Assembly (NCBI RefSeq): GCF_037975245.1
Contig: NC_092581.1
Location: 4,831,001 to 4,895,000 of the forward strand
Source of the DNA: Apostichopus japonicus
Lineage: Eukaryota; Echinodermata; Holothuroidea; Aspidochirotida; Stichopodidae
Direction: 5' to 3'
Length of the DNA stretch: 64,000 nucleotides
Under the pieces are notes generated by a model, which worked only from the letters and a program-made list of their open reading frames with translations, was not told where the DNA came from and did not search any database. The position numbers and the translations under genes are program-made. Shown here piece by piece: positions 26,255 to 37,560 of the stretch; the first letter of the stretch is position 1; every line of letters begins with the position of its first letter.

Positions 26255-27177
26255 CAATTTCTAAGTGTCTTCAAAATAAAAAGAAAGTTAGTGTTAGTGT
26301 ATGAAAAGTTGTCAAGAGAAGTATGTGTTTTTCTTTCTTTTCTTGAACTGTACATAAATCTATGTAAATTAGTCTTTAACCATCAAACTTGAATAAATTT
26401 AAGACGATGAATTTAATAGTTATCATTAAATCAAATATCATTGACAGGCCGTAAATAATCTGTTATGAATTTTTTTCGATTTTATCCAGACTGAAGTAGA
26501 ATATCTTGAGTGGCGTAAAACATCACAGGGAAGCATTTGAAACATCTTCTTGGGATGAAATAGATTTAAAAACGCATATTTAAATCTCCAATATTTCTTG
26601 TGTGTAAAAATACCGTCGACTGGCAACGCTTTGTTATAACATAACCGTGAAGTTAACGGTAGTTGACTTTCTTTAATTTCATCGAAGAAACATGCAAGGT
26701 AGTTTTTGTGCAACTTACGAGAGAAAATATATATTTTCTTTTTGCTTTCTTTTGGCTTAAGAAAAGGGAGGGGGTGGGGGAAGTTGGGATAGTTGGGTAG
26801 GATTAAAATTTAAAAGGGATTTTTTCAGGGAGATTAAAGGTATGCAACTTTGCAAGGAATAATTCACGCTATTGTGTAGATGGGGTGTCGGACGTGGGAG
26901 GGGGTTACACAATTGACAAGCCGTTGTCGGGAATTGACAAAAACTGAGTTGTCCCTACGTTGGAGATATCAACATATTATAATAGCATATATACATTTCA
27001 GTAAGTTTACCGTATTAATGCCACAGTCGATCTGTGGATAACTTCCTGTTACTAACTGTAAGCATTCAAACTAGTGGCCACAACGTATCACACTTCCATA
27101 GCGTAGCCTAGCCTAATTTGCATACATAATTCGGGCTACATTGTTATTATAGTTAACTATTAAGAATAAAATGAACA
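26255..27177. repeat. 923-bp direct duplication, copy 1
   Basis: The segment from caatttctaagtgtcttc to aaaatgaaca recurs at 28035-28957 (offset 1780 bp), apparently identical, including a 91-residue minus-strand frame. The near identity means a very recent duplication or an assembly artefact. Confidence 0.95.
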
Positions 27178-28034
27178 GCCATGATACATTTGTTACGATA
27201 AGAAAACCAGTCAGAGACTTCAGACTGGATTCAACGGACGTTAAAAAAAAATCAAAACATGGACTTATTCTCTTTTGTCTGTTTGTGGTTTGGGGTGATG
27301 GTGGGGTTAAGTGGCGGGTTGCGGAAGCTATTTATTTCGAAACCTATACTACACTTTCATCATAGCTTAGCCTAATTTGCATACAGGAATCGTAAATAAT
27401 GTTGTCAGTACAATAAGCTTTCCAGACTAAAATTACCCCGCTAAAAACACCTTTTATCACTATACGAAATCCTTCAGAGATTTCGCATTGGTATCAAGTG
27501 AAACAAATCTTTCTTTTTACTTTTTGAGATTATGAAGTGGGGGGGGCAGGGGGCGGGGATGAGGTAGTTGAGGGCTGAAACAAATTAAAAATATGAGCTC
27601 TTTTCAAATATTTCGAGAAAACATAAACTTTTCAAATACTCTCCAATCGATTACTTTGATGAATTCATTGGCAAGAAAACAGCAGTGTCTCTTGTCATGC
27701 ATACATTCTTTGCTCTCGCGTTACAAGAACAACAATGCCAAGAGAATGTTTGGGTGAACAATTAACATGATCACTGATGAAGAACTTCAAAACATTACAA
27801 CAGACTCTACGGAACCAACTGTCGGAATTCATTATCATAATTGTTTTTGTTCTAATGTTCGAGAAATGATCATTTTCAAGATAGATAAAGTACTTTCACC
27901 TAAACTGTGGAATGAGGAAAAAAATGTTTTACTTTGTTTGAGAGCTGGTGAAAGGCCTTTTAGAATGTTTTCTTGGTGCTATTGTAGATCTGTTGCGACT
28001 TTCACTAGTAAATTGAGGGACTGAAGGGTGCACG
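27178..28034. other. 857-bp spacer between the two 923-bp copies
   Basis: It contains a shorter diverged echo of the repeat's end (catagcttagcctaatttgc at 27359 against catagcgtagcctagcctaa at 27098), a G-rich patch at 27539-27560, and a plus-strand 85-residue frame beginning MITDEELQNI (27767-28024) with no recognised domain. Repeat-spacer-repeat layout is consistent with a 1780-bp partial tandem duplication. Confidence 0.5.
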
Positions 28035-28957
28035 CAATTTCTAAGTGTCTTCAAAATAAAAAGAAAGTTAGTGTTAGTGTATGAAAAGTTGTCAAGAGAA
28101 GTATGTGTTTTTCTTTCTTTTCTTGAACTGTACATAAATCTATGTAAATTAGTCTTTAACCATCAAACTTGAATAAATTTAAGACGATGAATTTAATAGT
28201 TATCATTAAATCAAATATCATTGACAGGCCGTAAATAATCTGTTATGAATTTTTTTCGATTTTATCCAGACTGAAGTAGAATATCTTGAGTGGCGTAAAA
28301 CATCACAGGGAAGCATTTGAAACATCTTCTTGGGATGAAATAGATTTAAAAACGCATATTTAAATCTCCAATATTTCTTGTGTGTAAAAATACCGTCGAC
28401 TGGCAACGCTTTGTTATAACATAACCGTGAAGTTAACGGTAGTTGACTTTCTTTAATTTCATCGAAGAAACATGCAAGGTAGTTTTTGTGCAACTTACGA
28501 GAGAAAATATATATTTTCTTTTTGCTTTCTTTTGGCTTAAGAAAAGGGAGGGGGTGGGGGAAGTTGGGATAGTTGGGTAGGATTAAAATTTAAAAGGGAT
28601 TTTTTCAGGGAGATTAAAGGTATGCAACTTTGCAAGGAATAATTCACGCTATTGTGTAGATGGGGTGTCGGACGTGGGAGGGGGTTACACAATTGACAAG
28701 CCGTTGTCGGGAATTGACAAAAACTGAGTTGTCCCTACGTTGGAGATATCAACATATTATAATAGCATATATACATTTCAGTAAGTTTACCGTATTAATG
28801 CCACAGTCGATCTGTGGATAACTTCCTGTTACTAACTGTAAGCATTCAAACTAGTGGCCACAACGTATCACACTTCCATAGCGTAGCCTAGCCTAATTTG
28901 CATACATAATTCGGGCTACATTGTTATTATAGTTAACTATTAAGAATAAAATGAACA
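28035..28957. repeat. 923-bp direct duplication, copy 2
   Basis: Second copy of 26255-27177. It is followed directly by ctacccagg and a G-run; no target-site duplication pairs with the left side. Confidence 0.95.
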
Positions 28958-29616
28958 CTACCCAGGGGGGGGGGTTGCCACTGTGGGTCGGACGGGGTTG
29001 GTTCCTACGCACATTTAATAAGTTTTTAAATTGTTTTCGACATGTTTATTGTCTTGTCGGTGTAAACGGAGTTGATAATTGTCATTAATGATATAAAGTA
29101 CATGCAATAACATCTTTGGTATGTGGGGAGGACGGTTGGTTGGCCTACTTCATAACGTTCGTACTAACCTTTGATTTAGTAAAAATGCACAAATCAGTTT
29201 CAGTTCGACTGTATTGACTCGACCTGCGTAAACGTATGGTATTAACTCGCACAACTGTATTTTAAGTAAATCTCACACACCCATAAAACACACCACAATA
29301 CACATACATCCATTCCTACACCGCACCCGTCTCCGTTCCCCTGCTACATCTAAAAAGAAAAGACCAATATCTACAATATGTGCGAAAAACAATTTCAAAG
29401 AATTTTAAAAGGCACACACACACACACACACATACATGTAACAGGCTCCAATCGGGGACTCTTTTTTTGGACTGACCAAGTGGGGACAGTGCCGCACGGC
29501 ACATTCCCAGGTATGAGGGTGTGTCCTATGACTTGCAATGAGCCATGGCAGGAGGCTTTTCATTAACACTTAATGTTAGGGAATATATAAGCTAAAAACT
29601 ATTTTGATTAAGTACA

Positions 29617-29990
29617 TACCAAATGGGGACACACAGTGTTTTTCAACTGGGGACCACACTTAACAAGTAATGTACCAAATGGGGACACACAGTGTTTTTC
29701 AACTGGGGACCACACTTAGCAAGTAATGTACCAAATGGGGACACACAGTGTATTTCAACTGTGGACCACACTTAACAAGTAATGTACCAAATGGGGACAC
29801 ACAGTTTTTTCCACTGTGGACCACACTTAACAAGTAATGTACCAAATGGGGACACACAGTGTATTCCAATTGTGGACCACACTTAACAAGTTATGTACCA
29901 AATGGGGACACACAGTGTATTCCAATTGTGGACCACACTTAACAAGTTATGTACCAAATGCGGACACACAGTGTATTTCAACTGGGGACA
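29617..29990. repeat. Tandem array of seven ~56-bp units with accaaatggggac core
   Basis: Units begin at about 29617, 29673, 29729, 29785, 29840, 29896 and 29952 (spacing 55-56 bp). Each has two related sub-motifs, accaaatggggacacac and aactggggaccacac. The same core in reverse complement (GTCCCCA plus TTG) is what the 199-bp array at 37.5-42.4 kb repeats, so the arrays are related. Confidence 0.92.
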
Positions 29991-30189
29991 CAACAGTGGT
30001 TCATGTTCTATTATTGTCAATACCTAACAGGGTTTGCATTTACAATCACACTTCAGCACAGGGGTAACTTAGTCCATACTAAATGGGTACAAGCAAAAGT
30101 TGGCAACAAAGTTTTCAAATATGTCAACTTTAGTTGGATTCATGTTTAAAAACATATTCAGATCAGTTTTGATACGCGTTGATACGTCA

Positions 30190-30480
30190 AATTCAGACAT
30201 TGACAGAGAACATAACTATAACACAATGGAAACTAAAAGTAAGTAACAAAACAATGTATTTATATAACACCAAGTTAAACAGCTTAAATATAACGAACAG
30301 TAAACAAACATATCAGCTTATTGATTTGAATCAATCTAATAGCATCACCACCTTTTTGACTATTTCAGCCATGTTTCAACTAGGCACCTCAGATGTGGCA
30401 TTATTAAGCAAAGACCAGCATATAAATTAGCTCTATCAGTCAACTATACCAATTTTAAAGAGGTCAACATTCCCTATATT
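30190..30480. repeat. Diverged direct duplication, copy 1
   Basis: The sequence from cattgacagagaacataac to the agctctatcagtcaacta block recurs at 30790-31080 with scattered substitutions. The following segment (30652-30780, gtcagcccttaaacttaag) also recurs at 31072-31180 and, more diverged, at 31670-31775. These blocks lie just downstream of the recombinase gene's stop codon (31881, minus strand) and may be part of its 3' UTR or flank. Confidence 0.85.
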
Positions 30481-30789
30481 GGTAACATGCAATTGCTTAA
30501 ATCAAGGTGATGCAGTGATTTTGAAAAAAAAAACCCATTTAAGTAAAGTAATAAAGTTGTTTAATTAAAGAGCAATTCTATTGCTTTGAAAACTGAACTT
30601 ATATCCAATATCAGACATAAATAAATTGCTCAACTCAAACTGTCTTACCGGTCAGCCCTTAAACTTAAGTACAAATATCACTTTAATGGGACTGTCATCA
30701 ACAAACAAAACAACAGTTTTTAAAATAATAATATTAATAGCAGTAATAGCAGCCATCTATTTTCTCCTTTAACAGAAGCCAATCTCACA

Positions 30790-31180
30790 CATTGACAGAG
30801 AAAATAACTATAACACAATGGAAACTAAAAGTAAGTAACAAAACAATGTATTCATATAACACCAAGTTAAACAGCTTAAACATAATGAACAGTAAACAAA
30901 CATATCAGCTAATTGATTTGAATCAATCCAATAGCGTCACCACCTTTTTGACTATTTCAGCCATGTTTCAACTAGGCACCTCAGATGTGGCATTATTAAG
31001 CAAAGACCAGCATATAAATTAGCTCTATCAGTCAACTACAGTATACCAATTTTAAAGAAGTCAACATTCCCTCAGCCCTTAAACTTAAGTACAAATATCA
31101 CTTTAATGAAGCTGTCATCAACAAACAAAACAACATTTTTGAAAACAATAATATAAATAGCAGTAACAGCCATCTATTTT
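30790..31180. repeat. Diverged direct duplication, copy 2
   Basis: Offset about 600 bp from the first copy, with an internal deletion that brings the cagcccttaaacttaag block next to the tcaacattccc block. No coding feature on either strand. Confidence 0.85.
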
Positions 31181-31880
31181 TCTTCTGCAACCACACTCAA
31201 TGTCAGAGCTGTTCTCCTTAAAAACAACATTTATCTAACCTTTGTGTGTTTTCTTTTGAAGTTTCTCCAAGCAATTACAAATAAGTAGCTTACATTTTTC
31301 CTAGTGTTCTCATTTATCCAGGAGTTTTTCTATTACTTTTTTTTAAATTTTCTCTCTGCAGCTTTTTTTCTAAAGGCGTTCGACACAATTTAAATTATGC
31401 AGTGCAACGTAATTACTGAAATGAAAAACATGCCTGTAATAATGTAGTAATTAAGAATTAAAACACATAAACAATAAAAGAGCTGTTCAACCTTTCTAAC
31501 CCTTTGTTTTTGCTCTGCATAAGTTTTTCTATTACTTAAGGAAATATTATCTGTGCACCATTTTATGTATGTAGTGCAACTTAGTACCTGAATTAAAAAT
31601 AAACTAGTAATGCAATGTTGCAGTGAATTAGAAATAACACATAGGTCAAATAAGTCACAGCTGTTTTTCTGGTCAGCCATAAATCTAAAATACAAACACA
31701 ACTTTTAAGAGTGATGTGATGAACAAACAACAAAAGCTTTGAAAAGTATCACAAAAATAGCAGCCGCCTATTTGCTTCCCACGTTTTTTCATGTAGAAAA
31801 GTGACACTGAAACTTGTATCCTCATAACTAAGTACCACCCACTCAAATAACGGTTTATTTGAAACAGCTGTATAACAGCT

Positions 31881-32086
31881 CTACTCTTTATTTGCTTTTA
31901 GAAAGCGATTTCGAATAAAATCTTTCAAGTTGGTCCATTTGCGCCCTCTAAGGCAATCATACTGCTCAAGAACTTTTTCAATCGCTGCTTTTCCAGGAAG
32001 TTTGTTCTGTGCAATTTCCTTTCTGAAGGCTTTCTTCATTATGTCTACTTCTTCATTTGACCAAGGTCTCCTTCTGCATTGTGTTT
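31881..32086 (-). CDS. C-terminal Myb/SANT-like exon with stop codon
   Basis: Acceptor TTTTTCAG; 67 residues then TAG (31883-31881). It begins TQCRRRPWSNEEVDIM and ends LKDFIRNRFLKANKE. Spaced tryptophans (RPWSNEE and RGRKWTN) with a helical, basic intervening segment (FRKEIAQNKLPGK) match a Myb/SANT-like DNA-binding fold. Conservation of this exon next to a recombinase core suggests sequence-specific DNA recognition. Confidence 0.8.
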
Positions 32087-35000
32087 CTGAAAAAGTGAAA
32101 AGAAATTAACTTAAACAATTATGCAGATATGTATTGCACTATTGCCTTAGATGAGAACAGACAAAATCGCCTTAGATGAGAACAGACATGTGTAAAAGGT
32201 CACCTAAAGAGCATGCCCGGTGCATCTGTCAGAATGGGAATAGGTCTGTTCATACAAAACTATAATGTTTTCTGGCTTCTCAAAAAACAGGTGGAACAAT
32301 TCAATCATCTACTAGAAAATGAGTTGCGGCAAATCCCTCAAGAATTAACAAGACTAGTGTAAAAGGCAAATTGTGAGGATTGTTCACAGTAGCTACAGTA
32401 ACATGTATTTGTTCAGTCATCCATGTCAATGTTACTGTGGATTGAGTCCTATTTTTGTTTTGTATGCAAAGTCGTGAGCAGTTAATGGCATATTTTAGAG
32501 TTATTAAAATATTATATTGTGACATTCACTCACATCAGACACATATACATTGAAAATGAGCAAATATATATTATGCTTGAATAGAGTTCAAACAAGTGAC
32601 TGGTGAGACATTGTACTTTGCACACCACATGAGCAGGCATGACACCCATTTTCATCTGATATAAGCAAAACAGAAGCAAGGAAGCAATTGCAAGAGAGAG
32701 TCAGTGTATATTGTGAGCAGTTACTCATATCGCTAGCCGACGTGATGCTTACTGTACATGAAGAATTACAGAAATGTAATATTACAAACTATCTAGTTTA
32801 CATACTTTTTGCAGTTGCTGGAATTGGACTTTGTTCTGGCATTGTCACATGTGGAACATGGTTCAAAGGCTCCTGCTCCTGCTCATCCTCTTCTTCCACT
32901 TTCTCATCTTCTTCACTGTCATTTACACTTTCATCCTCCTGTATCTCTGCAAAGAACATCAAGAGTTATATTTGTGATATATATTCAACACATCTTACAT
33001 ACACGTAGACAACAATTGGGTAAAAAGTGCAAGAAAGCTGACTGTACCCTCACCATGTTTAATCATTTCAGCAGTACTACGGGTCTATGAAGGAATTTAT
33101 TCCCTGTGATTCCAAATACTGAGATCTAGTTAATCTGTTTTAGGCATTTAGAAATGTAAGCAGCATTTTTAAGCAAAGCAGTCAGGAGTGGTTTGCTGTC
33201 ATTATACTTGATAATGTTTGACATATTTAGAGCTTGAGGGTGTAGAGAACATTTAGACCTGGGATTGTTTGTAGAACTAGAAATCATTACTCAGAACAAC
33301 ATTCAACATGTTCTACAAACAATTGGGGCTTGCATCATGGAGAAGTATGTGCACAGTTTCCCAAGAAATGTAAAATTGTGGTATTCCTTACCTTCATCTT
33401 TTTCTATGTCAATCTCATCAAGTGATTTGCCTGCAAGGTTTGAGGTTCTACCATTCTCCAGCGATAAGAGTAATTTTGAAATTTTCGCAACCTGCAGCGT
33501 GGAATCAGGTAGTCTATAAAACTCCCGATGTACTCGTACATCATGACCGAGAAATTTGGCAAGTATGTCAAGCTCGTTGTCTTTGAGGTTCAGCACTTGA
33601 CTAACCGTGGCAATCTGCTTCCTTAAAGCTGTCGATCGCAGGAAAGTTGGATTAGTTGCTCCACACAAAACAGCATACCTTCTAATACAGTCAGAACCTC
33701 GAATGTGACCATCTGAAGTCGATGGAAACATATAAGGATTTTCAGCACTTACACCAACGTTCTCTCTGCTACTGAGTAGCAACGACATTGATTCCTCCAT
33801 TTCTTTAGTTAGCAGAACAGGAACTGTTCTTCCTTTCTTCCCAACAATTTCTACTCTTTTGAATGTCCTGCACAACTCTTTCTCAAAGTCGCTAAGAGAA
33901 TCATAAATGTAGTCCATGGATTCAGGAAGGCATCTACTATTGTAGTCATCAACACTCATTTTTGAGATCTCACCTTGTCTTCTCCTGTTGAAGAGCATCA
34001 CTTGTGTCAGAGTAAGTTCATTCAGAGATTTCCAAGCTGTGAAACTGTCACATGTTCCTTCCTTCACAAGCTTTCTTTGTACTTCTGATGTTTCTTTCAG
34101 GTAGGATGTGAGACAAAGAACATCTTCTGCTAGAGGCAATGCCTTTGCTTTGTTTCTTTTGTTCTCCGTGAGTGTACGATGGGCATGGACAGAAATATCC
34201 TCTGTCCATTTCATCTCGCATAATTCATGAAACTGTGTGGATTTATTAACAGCATTTTCATCACCAGATTTCAATCCTTCAGCTTTTACGATAAGAGCAC
34301 ACTTCTTCAGGGAATGGCCAAGTTTTAATGCAAGACTGGGTACTTTGTATGTATGTGTGCTGCTATCAAATCCTGCTAAATTTCGCGCAGCAGTCACAAC
34401 GATGTCATATTTTGCAGGATGAATTAGTTCAGTTAAGGTTTGGTTTTCATCTTTGCTTACAACACGAGCGTCAATTAAGAGTCTTGCAACTTCTCGTAGC
34501 TTTGTGCGTGTGTAGTTTTGTTGTTCAGGATCATGGCCTAGTTTTAGATTCTCCTTCTTGGCAAACTGAAGAATGAGCTCATCACTCTTAATCACTCTTG
34601 ACACATTGTCATTTTTTAGAGTAGACAAAAGTTCTGCAACTTCTGAATGCAAATTTGATGGGCTTGGTAACAGCATGGTACCATTTCTGACTCTGTCTCC
34701 TCTTTTCTTCTTTCCAGCATCACTCTGCTTATTTTGTAATGGACAGGTGTGCTTCCAGAGAAATTTCCTGGTCAAATACCCGTAGCAGGTTGGGCATGGA
34801 ACAAACTCTGCTGGATCTACACTTCCCACAGGTCTATACTTCACAAGTAGTTCTCCCCTGCCTTCTTCCAAAACTTTGCAGTTGTTGATGTGATTTCCCA
34901 AGTTTCTGATTTTTGTAAGCTTGGCATTTTTCAACGTAATATTAGTTTCTCCCATCCAATCTCTGACAGCAGACTCATCTGAATGTGCACTTTGCAAGTG

Positions 35001-36544
35001 ACGTGGCAACTTTGCTTGGGATATCTCACAGTAAAAGCAGACATGTTTCTTATTATACTTTCTACCATCTGAGTTGCTAGTGGTTTTAACATGTATTAGA
35101 GGTGGACCAGGACTATCTTCCTCGTTGAACTTTGCAGTCTCCTGTGACTCTGTAGTATCCACATCAGATCCAAGCAGTAGATTAAGGTTTGGATATCTTG
35201 GGAATGAATCATTTGATGCATCTGATGGTGGTACCAATTCTTCCTCTTCAGATGGTAAATATTCACTTCCTTCATCTGAAGAACTTGATGAGTCTTGATC
35301 GCTTTGACCATCATCTTCGCCTTCTTCATTACAACATGCCGTCAGCAAACTGTCATCTTTGATTTCTGAAAAGATCAGTGATTGTCACATTTAATTATGA
35401 AGTAATAATCAACTATGGAACACCTGCAATAGCCAGAAGAAGCACATATTTTTGCTTTGATTTTGTCTTAAAAATTTGACAAAAAGTAGCAAATTGTATC
35501 AAAGAGAACACTTAGTGTTAGGCTCTTAGTTATCCATCTTAGCAAACAGACATGTATTTCATACGAGGATTATGACTAGTTGCTTTCCACATAGCATATG
35601 CAAACAAATATAATACAGAATCACTTGTATCTGCACATTTAACATGATATGTTGATAATTGTTGATGATATGGTACTTACTTGTTTCAAGAACTTTGTAT
35701 CCTCTCACTTGGTCTGCTACTTTCATTTCTTGCTTAAGTTCAATATCTGTTGGCTGGACCTGTTGTGCTACTTTCGGTTCCTTTGTAGATTCTACATCAG
35801 CCTCTCTTTCTACATCTGATGGTCGGTTGAGTTCTGCTGCTTGCAATTCTTGCCCAAGTACTGCAGGGTGTTTTGCTTCTATATCTGTTTTTTGGTCAAG
35901 GTCTGCCATTTCCTGATATTGCTCAGATCGTGTATGAGTTTCTCCAAACACCTCTGTAGGTTGTTTATTGTCGTTTACCGCTAGTTTTTGCTTAAGTTCA
36001 ATATCTGTTGGCTGGACCTGTTGTGCTACTTTCGGTTCCTTTGTAGATTCTACATCAGCCTCTCTTTCTACATCTGATGGTCGGTTGAGTTCTGCTGCTT
36101 GCAATTCTTGCCCAAGTACTGCAGGGTGTTTTGCTTCTGTATCTGTTTTTTGGTCAAGGTCTGCCATTTCCTGATATTGCTCAGATCGTGTATGAGTTTC
36201 TCCAAACACCTCTGTAGGTTGTTTATTGTCGTTTACCGCTAGTTTTTGCTTAAGTTCAATATCTGTTGGCTGGACCTGTTGTGCTACTTTCGGTTCCTTT
36301 GTAGATTCTACATCAGCCTCTCTTTCTACATCTGATGGTCGGTTGAGTTCTGCTGCTGGCAATTCTTGCGCAAGTACTGCAGGGTGTTTTGCTTCTGTAT
36401 CTGTTTTTTGGTCATGGTCTGCCACTTCCTGATATTGCTCAGATCCTGTATGAGTTTCTCCAAACACCTCTGTACAGGTAGGTTGTTTATTGTCGTTTAC
36501 CGCTAGTTTTTGCTGAATTACTGCAGAGGCTTTTGGTTCCCCAT
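31881..36544 (-). CDS. Zinc-finger / tyrosine-recombinase / Myb-like protein (multi-exon, 5' end not resolved)
   Basis: Four exons join on the minus strand at 36544-35681, 35365-33392, 32946-32806 and 32086-31881, all introns phase 1 with GT/AG ends. In order the protein has three near-identical 86-residue repeats, a Ser/Asp/Glu-rich acidic stretch, a C2H2-like finger, a CCHC-like finger, a long helical region, a tyrosine-recombinase core and, after an acidic linker, a Myb/SANT-like domain. Similar finger-recombinase-Myb proteins occur, from memory, in fish and marine invertebrate genomes as multi-copy uncharacterised genes; relation to Crypton-type recombinase transposons is inference. Likely nuclear and DNA-binding; whether it catalyses recombination or is a domesticated binding protein is open. 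The starting exon is not found: the first exon listed begins in phase 1, so coding must continue upstream, possibly into the 199-bp array. Confidence 0.82.
32806..32946 (-). CDS. Acidic linker exon of the recombinase-like gene
   Basis: 141 nt between TTTGCAG and GTATGT, phase 1 in and out. It reads IQEDESVNDSEEDEKVEEED followed by EQEQEP and ends in a proline-containing PIPATAK. Found by joining phases between the core exon and the Myb-like exon. Confidence 0.78.
33392..35365 (-). CDS. Core exon: acidic region, two zinc fingers, tyrosine-recombinase domain
   Basis: Exon of 1974 nt, acceptor CTTTTCAG, donor GTAAGG, phase 1 both sides. Numbering from the L of LLTACC: acidic Ser/Asp/Glu stretch about 7-45; C2H2-like finger about 104-122 (CFYC...RHLQSAH); CCHC-like finger about 185-202 (CPTC...WKHTC); then a K/R-rich segment. 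The recombinase core spans roughly 400-640: Arg-I in FNRRRQGEI (~457), Arg-II in STALRKQIAT (~576), GHD (~602) and the nucleophile-position Tyr in HREFYRLP (~611). The usual His of the HxxR box is Thr (TALR). All other signature residues are present, so activity is possible. The frame is intact throughout, which argues for recent function. Confidence 0.88.
35681..36544 (-). CDS. Repeat-encoding exon of the recombinase-like gene
   Basis: The acceptor TCCAACAG precedes frame GEPKASAVIQQ and the exon ends ...KVLET before a GTAAGT donor (864 nt, phase 1 in and out). It contains three in-frame 258-bp (86-aa) copies, each with the landmarks QKLAVNDNKQPT, EVFGETHT, SEQYQE, KHPAVL, ELNRPSDVE and AQQVQPTDIELK. 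The copy nearest the exon's 5' end has a 6-bp insertion (CT residues) and most of the substitutions; the other two are nearly identical, pointing to recent in-frame duplication. The composition (Glu, Gln, Asp, Thr, Val) suggests a disordered linker. Confidence 0.75.
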
Positions 36545-36689
36545 CTGTTGGATAAAACAATTTAAAAAAACATATTAATAAATATCAAATATCAAAACAA
36601 ATAAGGAAACATTTAACACCATGTAGACACCTTTATATTTATGCTGTGGAAAATAGAAACACATTTTCAAATTTACATTTACACATTAG

Positions 36690-37560
36690 CTACAATCAAA
36701 GTACATACCAACTGGGGACTCTGTGCATTAGTGCCCAGAAAGTACTCATTTCTATACTCACACACCAAATGGAGAAACAATGTACTTTGTACATGCAAGA
36801 TCGAATGATGTATCACATTCCACTTGTCGATGCAACCATTGGATTGATCTACATTCTATTTATCTTGAAACTGAATCCATTTTTAACGGAAAATATTAAG
36901 CATACAAAGTGGGGTCACTCTGTGCTAGTAACCAGATACATGATTTGTTCTACTATGGCAGTACAGTATAGACATTCATGTAATGCACATTCATGATGTG
37001 TCGCATATCAAACGTATAAGGATGCTATGCTCTTCTACATAAGATCTTCCAGACATTATATACAGCTATATAGCATACCAACTTGGGACTCTGTGCATCG
37101 GTGCACATAAATACCATACATAAGAAGGGTACCCTTTAACCAACCTTTGTATAAGTTAGTAAAAACAGATAAACAGAACCAATAAAATTAAAAAATATAA
37201 TCATAAATACCAAATATCAGAACAAATATGGCAACATTGCACAACATGTCTACACCTTTAAAGTTATGCCTAGCACTTTATAATTACTGTGGTAACACAT
37301 TTGCAAAAACCAATGACACTATTATGTCAACACTGTAGCAGCTACAATGATGAATTAAATACAAACCATTGACATCTTACAGTAGCACACAGAAACTGAT
37401 GACACTAATAACATACCTTGTGGGCCAATCTATGATAGAACCTAAGAACAACATAACTTGTACTGATACAATACAGCACATTCATGGAAAGATAGATGAG
37501 TCACATACAAAATGCTTGTGAATGCTATGTTCTACTAAAAAAAAAAAATATTTACCAGTA
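36690..37560. repeat. Degenerate leading copies of the 199-bp repeat
   Basis: Recognisable copies of the accaactggggactctgtgc block occur near 36708 and, with variation, near 37078 (accaacttgggactctgtgc) and 36899 (aagtggggtcactctgtgc). They are spaced irregularly in unique sequence before the regular array starts. Confidence 0.75.

Noticed and set aside
27767-28024. 85-residue plus-strand frame (MITDEELQNI...)
   Set aside because: No domain, splice context or conservation evidence; it sits between duplicated non-coding blocks.
26255-28957. LTR retrotransposon with 923-bp LTRs
   Set aside because: The internal part is only 857 bp with no gag/pol, primer site or TG...CA ends, and no target duplication was found. 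A partial tandem duplication fits better.
34237-36432. Plus-strand frames opposite the recombinase gene
   Set aside because: Antisense shadows of the minus-strand exons.
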